Assembly: GCF_963676065.1 (NCBI RefSeq)
Contig: NZ_OY780933.1
Span: 682,001 to 746,000, forward strand
Length of the DNA stretch: 64,000 nucleotides
Source of the DNA: Maridesulfovibrio sp.
GTDB taxonomy: Bacteria > Desulfobacterota > Desulfovibrionia > Desulfovibrionales > Desulfovibrionaceae
Direction of reading: 5' to 3'
The notes under the pieces are model-generated. The model was given only the letters and a program-made list of their open reading frames with translations, was not told where the DNA came from and searched no databases. The translations under genes were made by a program, and so were the position numbers. Position 1 is the stretch's first letter. Each line of letters starts with the position of its first letter. This document shows positions 8,783-15,988 of this stretch, in pieces.

Positions 8783-9307
8783 TTATATAAAATTATTAAT
8801 GTTTAAAATATTTTCCAAAGGCACTAAATTTGGAATTAACACCTCTGACTTCTCTGCTCTAGCTTTTCGTGCCATATTACCATCTTCATTAAAATCTAGC
8901 CAATCATAAATCCCCTCAACATCTATACTAGTAATAGCTTCTGCATTTGCAAGTATATCCACTCCAGCCTTGTTTGAGACATCGTTACAAAACCTAACAC
9001 CATCAATATCTAGTATTTGGAGTGTGATTTCAAGCCAACAGATACTGTTTATTCGACCATTACTTACAGCAGTGTACGCCATTGGATGCTGATTTAAAAA
9101 TGCCAAATGAACAAATTCATCAACGCCTTTAAATCTATCAGCATCATGAGACCAATTATTACCTCCATAAATTACACCCTCTACACTTTTTTCTTCCAAT
9201 CTTCTCAACGACAGTATTCCACCGTTTGCAATAATAGACGGAATATTACCTCTGTCTGTAAAATGATAAATTTTAGTAACACCTCGACCATTCAATATTG
9301 TTTTCAT
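8783..9307 (-). CDS. darT: DarT1-like DNA ADP-ribosyltransferase toxin
   Basis: This 174-residue DarT/DUF4433-family protein uses NAD to ADP-ribosylate bases of single-stranded DNA; DarT1 members target guanine. The NAD-binding opening IYHFTDRGNIPSIIANGG (13-30) is clear, followed by GVDEFVHLAFLNQHPMAY (61-78), the typical ARTT-side segment. A C-terminal SEVLIPNLVPLENI places the candidate catalytic glutamate at residue 155. The ATG at 9307 has GGAGGT six bases upstream, the best ribosome site in the islet. The order toxin-then-antitoxin and the 7-nt gap to the NADAR gene form a two-gene operon. Members of this class act in phage defence; here that is inference. Confidence 0.85.
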   Translation of the reverse strand: MKTILNGRGVTKIYHFTDRGNIPSIIANGGILSLRRLEEKSVEGVIYGGNNWSHDADRFKGVDEFVHLAFLNQHPMAYTAVSNGRINSICWLEITLQILDIDGVRFCNDVSNKAGVDILANAEAITSIDVEGIYDWLDFNEDGNMARKARAEKSEVLIPNLVPLENILNINNFI

Positions 9308-9393
9308 ATATTACCTCCATTTTTTATCGAATGTGCGACTATTGCAATCATAATAACCAACCGTTGAGCAAAAATAAATACATATGTAAAAAC

Positions 9394-9429
9394 AAAAGCC
9401 CCGGAACCAAATTTGTCGGCGGGGCTTTT
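9394..9429 (-). terminator. Intrinsic terminator between fic and darT
   Basis: AAAAGCCCCG (9394-9403) and CGGGGCTTTT (9420-9429) form a perfect 10-bp stem with A- and T-runs on its two sides. On the reverse strand it lies about 95 nt after the fic stop and about 85 nt before the darT start, insulating the two modules. Confidence 0.8.
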
Positions 9430-9523
9430 AAATCTCCAACAAACGAAGAACTTTATAAATACCTACCTCACCCGCTCCAAAACCCCACACAAACTCTTCA
9501 ATACATACCCGGCAATCAATTTC

Positions 9524-10111
9524 TTAATCCTCATAAAGAACCAAGGCCTCGGCAATAACATCACACATCGGCTGTCCACTTCCGCTGACACCCTCAACAC
9601 AAGCTTCAAGCCATCCATGTTGTAATTTTTCTATATCTATCCCGTACCCGGCGTTATCAGCTAATAACGATAAAAATTCACGAAGGGCTCTGCCATTCCC
9701 CTCGCGGAATGGATGGGCTAGATTTAACTCGATCATATAATACGCTGCCCGTTCCACAAAATCAGCAGGATCGTAGTCTTTTATATACTGCTCGCCTTTC
9801 AATTCAGACAAAAGAACATTTACAACGCCTTCTATATGTCGTGGATTCGCGAAAAGAGTAGAGCCTTTACTTATGGAAACATTTCTCTCAGTTCCAGCCC
9901 AGTCATACACATCTTGAAATAGATGAAAGTGGATATCTTTAAGATGCCGGTAATCAAAAGATCCTTCCGGCATATCTTCCATCATACGATTGGCAACAGA
10001 AAGGCGCTCGAATTTATCAAGCGCCTCTTTATTTTCATATCCGCCTTTATTTTTCAGCACGGATGAACCATCGTAAGTATATACGTCGCTATGGGCGTAT
10101 CGCGTGGGCAT
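9524..10111 (-). CDS. Fic-family AMP-transferase toxin
   Basis: The 195-residue Fic-domain protein has the complete catalytic motif HPFREGNGRALR (133-144), matching HxFx(D/E)GNGRxxR, so it should be able to transfer AMP from ATP to a target hydroxyl. The flap region precedes it (SISKGSTLFANPRHI, 79-93). No inhibitory helix is seen at its own termini, which fits a class I Fic protein controlled by a separate small antitoxin. That gene lies immediately upstream and overlaps it by 23 nt. The start at 10111 suits the conserved VYTYDGSSVLKNK beginning. The target is unknown. Confidence 0.9.
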   Translation of the reverse strand: MPTRYAHSDVYTYDGSSVLKNKGGYENKEALDKFERLSVANRMMEDMPEGSFDYRHLKDIHFHLFQDVYDWAGTERNVSISKGSTLFANPRHIEGVVNVLLSELKGEQYIKDYDPADFVERAAYYMIELNLAHPFREGNGRALREFLSLLADNAGYGIDIEKLQHGWLEACVEGVSGSGQPMCDVIAEALVLYED

Positions 10112-10325
10112 GCTCTGGAAACCGTTCTTTCAAAAGAGTTGTGCGTTCTTCAAAAGAACATTCCTTCTGGATGCACTCTTCAAAAACACTGAGTTCTTCA
10201 GCAGTTAAATACAATCCTTCAATTCCCAAAGACGCTTTTGCGTGCATAAGACGACGTCGCAAAATTTCCTTTTTCCTTTTCGGACGTTTGGCTGTATTGA
10301 AATTATATTTAGCTGTTTTAATCAT
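10089..10325 (-). CDS. VbhA-like antitoxin of the Fic toxin
   Basis: This 78-residue basic protein contains SLGIEG (32-37), the (S/T)xxxE(G/N) inhibitory motif whose glutamate blocks ATP in the Fic active site. The helical layout (KASLGIEGLYLTAEELSVFEE) resembles VbhA. Its 3' end overlaps the fic start by 23 nt, giving antitoxin-then-toxin order and likely coupled translation. The frame is open upstream to about 10,616, but that extension runs opposite the membrane-protein gene and is low complexity, so ATG 10325 is taken as the start. No strong Shine-Dalgarno is visible. Confidence 0.8.
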   Translation of the reverse strand: MIKTAKYNFNTAKRPKRKKEILRRRLMHAKASLGIEGLYLTAEELSVFEECIQKECSFEERTTLLKERFPEHAHAIRP

Positions 10326-10394
10326 GGGAAAATAATAATACTTGGAGAATAAAAAGGCAACCGCAAGAACCGGCCTGCTTAAAGGAGCACCCTT

Positions 10395-10694
10395 ATGGAA
10401 CCATCCACAATGAACACCATCCTCACTGTTGTCATCATCCTCGGAGCTACAATTCTGCCCTTTATACTGGGCACCAGATTGCGGCGCACAAAGCCGGGAG
10501 TGCTCTGGATCGGGCTGGTACTCTGTTTTATTTTCGGGCCTGCCGGGCAGATTTATGTGGAGGGCTGGATTCCGTGGTTTTTGCTTGTACTCGGGGTCTG
10601 CCTCGGCGCACAGCAACTCCTTTCACCGCAACTTGCGATGCTCGTTATGGCTGTATCTTCGCCTCTGGTCATTTTTTTCAGAATGCGCCGCTAA
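10395..10694 (+). CDS. Small hydrophobic membrane protein, unknown function
   Basis: The 99-residue product has about three hydrophobic stretches (residues 7-24, 36-52 and 58-92) and a positively charged end (FRMRR), so it is probably an inner-membrane protein. AAAGGAG lies a few bases before the ATG. The gene is convergent with tetR and their stops overlap by 4 nt. No family is recognised. Confidence 0.65.
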   Translation: MEPSTMNTILTVVIILGATILPFILGTRLRRTKPGVLWIGLVLCFIFGPAGQIYVEGWIPWFLLVLGVCLGAQQLLSPQLAMLVMAVSSPLVIFFRMRR

Positions 10695-11338
10695 CGCTCC
10701 TGCGCATTCGGGTCCCGGCAGGGGCAAAGCAGCCCGCGTAACATATCACCCATAGCCTTTTCCATCCGGTCCCAGCCAACTTCATCCTGCAGGCTTACGC
10801 CGCCGTAATGCTTGGTGTTTAAAGAACGTATGGAAAGGTAGGATATGGCTCCCCCCAAAATCGCCACCGCGGCGGCAAGGTCTACATCATCGGGGACATC
10901 CGGGGTCATGTGCTCAAAAAATTCCAGCGCGGTTCGCACCCTCACATCCTCCAGAAGATCCGAGAGCTGCGTTCGTTCAAGCATTTCCCAAGCAAGCAGA
11001 CGTAGTGTATCCGGCCTTGTCTCCAGAGTCCGACGCAGGGCGGTGAAAAATGCGGCCACCTGCTTTTCCGGCTCTACTTCCGGAAATTCTACAGGCGCAT
11101 TGGACAGTAACTCCTCGGTTGTGGGCCAGTACATCCCGGAGACGGCAAGCTCACTCATCAAATTTTCCAAGCCGTTAAAATAACGGTAAAGAATTTTACG
11201 GGACACCCCGGCTTTAAGAACTATCTCATCCACATCAAGGTTATTGAATCCTCTTTTGGCAGCGCATTTGTAGGCGGCATGCAGGATTTTACGGCGTGTA
11301 GCGGTAAGTGTATTGATAGGTACTACTTTTAATGTCAT
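10691..11338 (-). CDS. TetR-family transcriptional regulator
   Basis: The 215-residue protein has an N-terminal TetR helix-turn-helix (RRKILHAAYKCAAKRGFNNL with IVLKAGVSRKILYRYF, about residues 15-58) and an all-helical ligand-binding C-terminus. It is divergent from butyrate kinase across 208 nt that contains widely spaced inverted half-sites AAAAGTAAC and GTTACTTTT. It may control buk and itself; the ligand is unknown, with an acyl-CoA or short-chain fatty acid as a guess from context only. Confidence 0.88.
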   Translation of the reverse strand: MTLKVVPINTLTATRRKILHAAYKCAAKRGFNNLDVDEIVLKAGVSRKILYRYFNGLENLMSELAVSGMYWPTTEELLSNAPVEFPEVEPEKQVAAFFTALRRTLETRPDTLRLLAWEMLERTQLSDLLEDVRVRTALEFFEHMTPDVPDDVDLAAAVAILGGAISYLSIRSLNTKHYGGVSLQDEVGWDRMEKAMGDMLRGLLCPCRDPNAQER

Positions 11339-11423
11339 ATGCCGGCCTTTTGCTGATAGATTTATTTGCAGATAGTTGCGGATAACTTATAATCTCTTTG
11401 CATCTGAAATTATAACATATTTA

Positions 11424-11481
11424 AAAAGTAACTCCACTCTGATTTTAGTCAAGGAATCCGATAGCGCATGGTGTTACTTTT
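11424..11481. promoter_or_regulatory. Inverted half-sites between tetR and buk
   Basis: AAAAGTAAC (11424-11432) and GTTACTTTT (11473-11481) are exact reverse complements separated by 40 nt in the divergent intergenic region. They could be two TetR-type sites or one looped operator. Confidence 0.4.
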
Positions 11482-11546
11482 GTTTTTATTAATTTTAGCA
11501 CATAATGCGGAAACTCAAACTTGCAGAAAACATACGGAGACAATGA

Positions 11547-12635
11547 ATGGGGTCTAGAATTCTTGTAATCAATCCCGGTTCCACTTCTACTAAGGTGGCA
11601 ATTTTTAACGATGAAAAATTATGCTTTGACGCAGAAGCAAACCACCCCCGCGAAATTATAGATAAATTTTCCAATGCAATGGAGCAGAAAGAGTTTCGCA
11701 GTGCGGCTATTATGGAACTTATTAGAGATGAGCTTCAGCAGGGTACACCGGATATGGTCGTAGGCCGCGGAGGATTGCTTAGGCCTATCCCCGGAGGACC
11801 TTATACAATAACTGATGAAATGATCTCCGACCTTGAAAACGAGCGCTATGGCTCCCATTCCTGCAATCTGGGAGCAATCATTGCCCGTGAGTTGGCTGAA
11901 AAATGGTCTGTCCCTTCAATTATTATGGACCCGCCGGTTACTGATGAAATTGAGCCGCGAGCCAAAATCACCGGTCTGCCGGAAATCACCAGACGCAGCG
12001 TATTTCATGCCCTCAGCCAGCGAGGAGCAGCGCGCAGTGTCGCGGCTAAAATGGGACTGGACTATGAAAAATCAAGATTTTTAGTCGCTCACATGGGCGG
12101 AGGGATTTCCATTGGGGCCCATCGCGAAGGTAAAATTGTCGATGTCTTAAACGGGCTTGACGGCGAAGGCCCCTTCACCCCTGAACGTTCCGGCACTCTT
12201 CCACTGGTCCCGCTCATCGAGCTTGTGGAATCCGGCAAATACAGCTGTGCGGAGTTAAAAAAAACCATCACCTCCGGCTGCGGCCTGCTCGGTCTGACCG
12301 GAACCAACGACCTCCGCTTGATTGAACCGCGCATAGATGCGGGTGATGAGAAGGCTAAGCTGGTCTTTGACGGCCTAGTCTACAACATTGCAAAACACAT
12401 CTGCTCGTACATTCCGGCCCTCATAAGCGAGGAAACGCGCAAGGCCCCGGCAGATGCAGTGATTCTAACCGGCGGTCTGGCCCGTAGCAAACGTCTTGTT
12501 ACCGGTATAGAAAAGCTTGTCGGCTTTATTGCCCCAGTGCATGTGATCACCGGGCTGGAAGAAATGGAAGTAATGGGCCGCGGCGGTCTGGCTGTACTTC
12601 GCGGGGAAATGCGTCCACAGGATTATCGCGCCTAG
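11547..12635 (+). CDS. buk: Butyrate kinase
   Basis: This acetokinase-family enzyme interconverts butyrate (or another short branched acid) plus ATP with the acyl phosphate. Family motifs are RILVINPGSTSTKVAIF (about residues 4-20), HMGGGISIGAHREGKIVDV (phosphate 2 region) and DAVILTGGLARSK near residue 310 (adenosine region). At 362 residues it has the normal length. No phosphotransbutyrylase gene is adjacent, so the acyl phosphate must come from elsewhere in the genome. The gene is single, divergent from a TetR gene, and has a GGAGA ribosome site. Confidence 0.93.
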   Translation: MGSRILVINPGSTSTKVAIFNDEKLCFDAEANHPREIIDKFSNAMEQKEFRSAAIMELIRDELQQGTPDMVVGRGGLLRPIPGGPYTITDEMISDLENERYGSHSCNLGAIIARELAEKWSVPSIIMDPPVTDEIEPRAKITGLPEITRRSVFHALSQRGAARSVAAKMGLDYEKSRFLVAHMGGGISIGAHREGKIVDVLNGLDGEGPFTPERSGTLPLVPLIELVESGKYSCAELKKTITSGCGLLGLTGTNDLRLIEPRIDAGDEKAKLVFDGLVYNIAKHICSYIPALISEETRKAPADAVILTGGLARSKRLVTGIEKLVGFIAPVHVITGLEEMEVMGRGGLAVLRGEMRPQDYRA

Positions 12636-12703
12636 CCTCTCTTTTAAAAAAAATTAATTTCCAACAGCTCAGCCTCTTGCTTTTTAAAGATAAAAACCTA
12701 ATT

Positions 12704-12775
12704 TATACTTTGAAAGTATAAAAACTTGCCAAGCCTGAGGCTTGAGCGTAAAATAAACTATACTAAAATGGTATG
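12704..12775. promoter_or_regulatory. Two TATACT-N6-GTAT dyads upstream of nifU
   Basis: TATACTTTGAAAGTATA (12704-12720) is a perfect palindrome around one central base. TATACTAAAATGGTATG (12759-12775) repeats the TATACT-N6-GTAT pattern 55 nt further on. Between them, CAAGCCTGAGGCTTG (12730-12744) is another perfect dyad. They lie 109-180 nt upstream of the nifU start and look like regulator sites, possibly of an Rrf2/IscR-like protein, which is inference. Confidence 0.5.
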
Positions 12776-12883
12776 AAATTAACTTAAAAAGCAACTTTTT
12801 TCTATTTCTCTATCCTTTAGAAGAGGGTATGCTTTAAATAATCTTACAAACCTGACTCGCACAACGAATATGCGGAGGATAAT

Positions 12884-13723
12884 ATGTGGGAATACACAGA
12901 CAAGGTTCAGGAACACTTTCTCCACCCACTCAATGTAGGGGTAATTGAAGACGCTGACGCCATCGGTGAAATCGGATCACTTTCCTGCGGGGACGCCCTG
13001 CGGCTTTTTCTCAAAATAGATGAGAATGAACGGATTCTGGATGCCAAGTTTCAAACTTTCGGCTGTGCCAGCGCGATTGCTTCCAGCTCAGTACTTACAG
13101 AAATCATCAAGGGCATGACTCTTGATGAAGCCAGCAAGGTTACCAACAAGGAAATTGCCGAAGCTCTCGGCGGGCTTCCTAAGGAAAAGATGCATTGTTC
13201 GGTTATGGGACAGGAAGCTCTTGAAGACGCAATCCGCAAGTATCGCGGCCTTGATGCAGCCCCTGCGCCGGAAGGTGAAATTGTCTGTAAGTGTTTCGGC
13301 GTCACTGATGTCCAGATCAGACGGGCAGTTGAAGAGAACAAGCTGACCACCCTTGAAGAAGTGACCAACTTCACCAAGGCCGGTGGAGGCTGTGAAGAAT
13401 GTCATGATCGGATTCAGGAGATCATTACTGAAACCATCACCGGCGAAGCGGCCAAGCCCGCACCGGAACCGGAAAAGCCGGCCAAGATGACCAACATCAA
13501 GCGTTTCCAACTGGTCTCCAAGACTATTGATGAAGAAATCCGCCCGGCCCTGAACAAGGACGGCGGCGACATTGAGCTTATCGACATTGACGGGCACGAT
13601 GTGATTGTATCCCTGCGCGGATCATGCGTGGGTTGCCCTTCCAGCGGACACACTCTCAAGGGATTTGTGGAAAGACGCCTCAAGGAAACCGTTGAACCAG
13701 AAATCACAGTACGGGAGGGCTAA
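12884..13723 (+). CDS. nifU: Three-domain Fe-S cluster scaffold NifU
   Basis: NifU assembles Fe-S clusters from sulfur supplied by NifS and passes them to target proteins. Three domains are visible. The IscU-like scaffold spans residues 1-125 with cysteines 35, 61 and 105. A BFD-like [2Fe-2S] domain spans 133-180 (C135, C137, C170, C173). After an alanine/proline/glutamate linker, the Nfu domain spans 205-275 with CVGC (C248, C251). Expected cluster-ligand cysteines are all present and 279 residues is normal. A strong GGAGG precedes the ATG. nifS starts 3 nt after the stop. In sulfate reducers this pair usually serves general Fe-S assembly and not only nitrogenase. Confidence 0.95.
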   Translation: MWEYTDKVQEHFLHPLNVGVIEDADAIGEIGSLSCGDALRLFLKIDENERILDAKFQTFGCASAIASSSVLTEIIKGMTLDEASKVTNKEIAEALGGLPKEKMHCSVMGQEALEDAIRKYRGLDAAPAPEGEIVCKCFGVTDVQIRRAVEENKLTTLEEVTNFTKAGGGCEECHDRIQEIITETITGEAAKPAPEPEKPAKMTNIKRFQLVSKTIDEEIRPALNKDGGDIELIDIDGHDVIVSLRGSCVGCPSSGHTLKGFVERRLKETVEPEITVREG

Positions 13724-13726
13724 AAC

Positions 13727-14917
13727 ATGTCAGTATATCTCGACAACAACGCCACGACAATGGTCGCCCCTGAAGTACGTGATGCGATACTTCCCCTGCT
13801 TGGAGACGAGTACGGCAACCCCTCCTCCATGCATCGCCTCGGAGGTCAGTCCGGCATGCTCATGGAACAGGCCAGGCAGAAAATCGCTGCTGGTCTGAAC
13901 TGCTCTCCTGACGAGATCATCTTCACCTCCTGCGGCACCGAGGGAGACAACACAGCGATATTCTCCGCTCTGGAAGCCCAACCCGAGAAACGTCACCTCA
14001 TCACTACCCGTGTTGAGCATCCGGCCGTGCTTAATGTTGCCAAGCATTATGAGCGCAAAGGTTATGATGTGACCTTTCTGTCGGTTGATTCAAAAGGTCT
14101 TTTCGACCTCGATCAGTACCGGGCGGCAATCCGGCCCGACACCGCCCTTATTTCGGTAATGTACGCCAACAACGAATCCGGCGTTATTTCCCCCATTCAG
14201 GAAATGGCAGAGATAGCCAAAGAACGCGGCGTGCTTTTTCATACTGACGCGGTACAAGCCGTGGGCAAAATCCCCATCGACCTGCAGACCCTGCCGGTCG
14301 ACTACCTTGCCCTTTCCGGACATAAAATTCATGCACCCAAGGGCATCGGTGCTCTGTTCGTACGCAAAAATGCGCCCTTCCGCCCGTTTATGCTTGGCGG
14401 TCATCAGGAAAACGGCAGACGCGGCGGAACGGAAAACATTCCGGGCATCATCGGCCTCGGCATAGCAATGGAGCTGGCTACCAAGCACATCGATGAAGAA
14501 AACACCCGTGTGCGGGCCATGCGTGACCGTCTTGAAAAGGGGCTGATGGCTTCCATTCCCGACGCCATCATCAACGGCGATACGGAAAACAGACTGCCCA
14601 ACACCCTGTCCATAGCTTTCAAGTACATTGAAGGTGAAGCCATGCTGCTTCTGCTGGACCAGTTCGGAATCGCTGCCAGCTCCGGCTCAGCGTGTACTTC
14701 CGGATCACTGGAGCCTTCGCACGTGCTCCGGGCAATGGGTGTTCCCTTTACTTTCGCTCACGGATCGCTACGTTTCTCCCTGTCGATCTACAATACCGAT
14801 GAGGATATAGACCTCGTGCTTAAGGAACTTCCGCCCATTATCAGCAGGCTGCGCGAGATGTCCCCCTTCCGCCGGGGTGATGAAGGACTGGACTGGAAGG
14901 ACGATCACGATCATTAA
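13727..14917 (+). CDS. nifS: Cysteine desulfurase NifS
   Basis: This PLP-dependent enzyme takes sulfur from cysteine (giving alanine) and hands it to NifU. The PLP lysine is K200 in LSGHKIHAPKG. The catalytic cysteine is C323 in SSGSACTSGS, and the HTDAVQAVGK block (172-181) is intact. The short active-site loop marks a group I IscS/NifS enzyme. At 396 residues it has normal length, and it ends with a histidine/aspartate-rich tail. It is translated straight after nifU and precedes cysK across a repeat-bearing gap of 137 nt, placing sulfur mobilisation next to cysteine synthesis. Confidence 0.95.
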   Translation: MSVYLDNNATTMVAPEVRDAILPLLGDEYGNPSSMHRLGGQSGMLMEQARQKIAAGLNCSPDEIIFTSCGTEGDNTAIFSALEAQPEKRHLITTRVEHPAVLNVAKHYERKGYDVTFLSVDSKGLFDLDQYRAAIRPDTALISVMYANNESGVISPIQEMAEIAKERGVLFHTDAVQAVGKIPIDLQTLPVDYLALSGHKIHAPKGIGALFVRKNAPFRPFMLGGHQENGRRGGTENIPGIIGLGIAMELATKHIDEENTRVRAMRDRLEKGLMASIPDAIINGDTENRLPNTLSIAFKYIEGEAMLLLLDQFGIAASSGSACTSGSLEPSHVLRAMGVPFTFAHGSLRFSLSIYNTDEDIDLVLKELPPIISRLREMSPFRRGDEGLDWKDDHDH

Positions 14918-14925
14918 AAATTGTT

Positions 14926-15052
14926 ATGCCTCCGGCGGCCGTAGAAACTTTCAGTCCGGCCTCACCTAGCTGTAAGAGGGAGTGGTTGCCAGCGCATAAA
15001 ATTTACTGATAGTGAACGGAGCTTAATAACAGATTTAAGCCGCCGGAGGCAT
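14926..15052. repeat. Copy C of the intergenic element, bracketing nifS-cysK gap
   Basis: ATGCCTCCGGCGGC (14926-14939) and GCCGCCGGAGGCAT (15039-15052) are perfect 14-bp inverted repeats about 100 nt apart. The right arm contains GGAGG (15045-15049), five bases before the cysK ATG, so it is also the ribosome-binding site. Pairing of the two arms in mRNA would hide it. Confidence 0.75.
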
Positions 15053-15054
15053 TT

Positions 15055-15978
15055 ATGAATATACATGAAAATATGATTTCGCTGGTGGGTGGCACCCCGC
15101 TAGTGAAATTAAATAAAGTGAATGAAGGCTGCGTAGCAAACGTAGTTGCCAAACTGGAATTTTTTAATCCCTGCTCCTCGGTCAAAGACCGCATCGGTGT
15201 TTCCATGATTGAGGAAGCTGAAAAACGCGGTGACTTAAAGCCGGGTGCTACTGTGGTGGAACCGACCAGCGGCAACACCGGAATCGGACTGGCTTTTGTC
15301 TGCGCTGTGAAGGGTTATAAACTGGTGCTGACCATGCCGGAATCCATGAGTCAGGAACGCAAGGACCTGCTCAAAGGATTCGGCGCTGAGCTCGTGCTGA
15401 CCCCCGCGGCCAAAGGCATGACCGGAGCGGTGAATAAAGCCAAAGAGATTGCGGACGCTAACCCGGATGCATTCCTGCCCCTGCAATTTGCAAACAGCGA
15501 TAATCCACTTGCCCACCGTAATAAAACCGTAAACGAAATCTGGGACGATACTGACGGCAAAATTGATATTTTCGTAGCCGGAGTCGGCACCGGAGGTACT
15601 CTCACCGGAGTCGGGGAAGAGCTTAAGAAACGCAACCCAGCCATTAAGGTTGTTGCGGTTGAACCGGAAAAGTCTCCGGTCCTGTCCGGGGGATCCGGCG
15701 GTCCGCACGGGATTCAGGGCATCGGGGCAGGTTTTGTTCCCGAAGTTCTGAATACGGATGTGATTGACGAAGTTGCAAAGGTCAAGGACGAAGACGGTAT
15801 CTCCATGGCCCGCAGACTTATGCAGGAAGAAGGAATTTTATGCGGAATCTCAGCCGGGGCAGCGGCCCATGCGGCAATCGAGATTGCGAAAAGAAAAGAA
15901 AACAAGGACAAGCTGGTGGTGTTTGTGGTTCCCGATACCGGAGAACGTTATTTAAGCACCGCTCTGTTCAAGGACTGA
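15055..15978 (+). CDS. cysK: Cysteine synthase A (O-acetylserine sulfhydrylase)
   Basis: This PLP enzyme forms cysteine from O-acetylserine and sulfide. The PLP lysine is K44 in [11 protein letters not shown]. The substrate-binding TSGNTG loop is at 71-76, and the phosphate-binding glycine-rich loop [12 protein letters not shown] is near residue 180. At 307 residues it has the usual CysK length. The next gene, 10 nt downstream, is the acetyltransferase that makes its substrate, so the two form one unit and could build the cysteine synthase complex. Its Shine-Dalgarno lies inside the right arm of an intergenic inverted repeat. Confidence 0.95.
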   Translation: MNIHENMISLVGGTPLVKLNKVNEGCVANVVAKLEFFNPCSSVKDRIGVSMIEEAEKRGDLKPGATVVEPTSGNTGIGLAFVCAVKGYKLVLTMPESMSQERKDLLKGFGAELVLTPAAKGMTGAVNKAKEIADANPDAFLPLQFANSDNPLAHRNKTVNEIWDDTDGKIDIFVAGVGTGGTLTGVGEELKKRNPAIKVVAVEPEKSPVLSGGSGGPHGIQGIGAGFVPEVLNTDVIDEVAKVKDEDGISMARRLMQEEGILCGISAGAAAHAAIEIAKRKENKDKLVVFVVPDTGERYLSTALFKD

Positions 15979-15988
15979 GGTCGAGATA

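Noticed and set aside
9457..9534. A 23-codon ORF (MRIKKLIAGY start) overlapping the end of fic on the same strand
   Set aside because: It is too short and has no family or ribosome-site support. It may be chance in AT-rich DNA.
10326..10616. N-terminal extension of the VbhA-like antitoxin frame
   Set aside because: The extension lies opposite the small membrane protein gene and is low complexity. The conserved antitoxin part starts at 10325.
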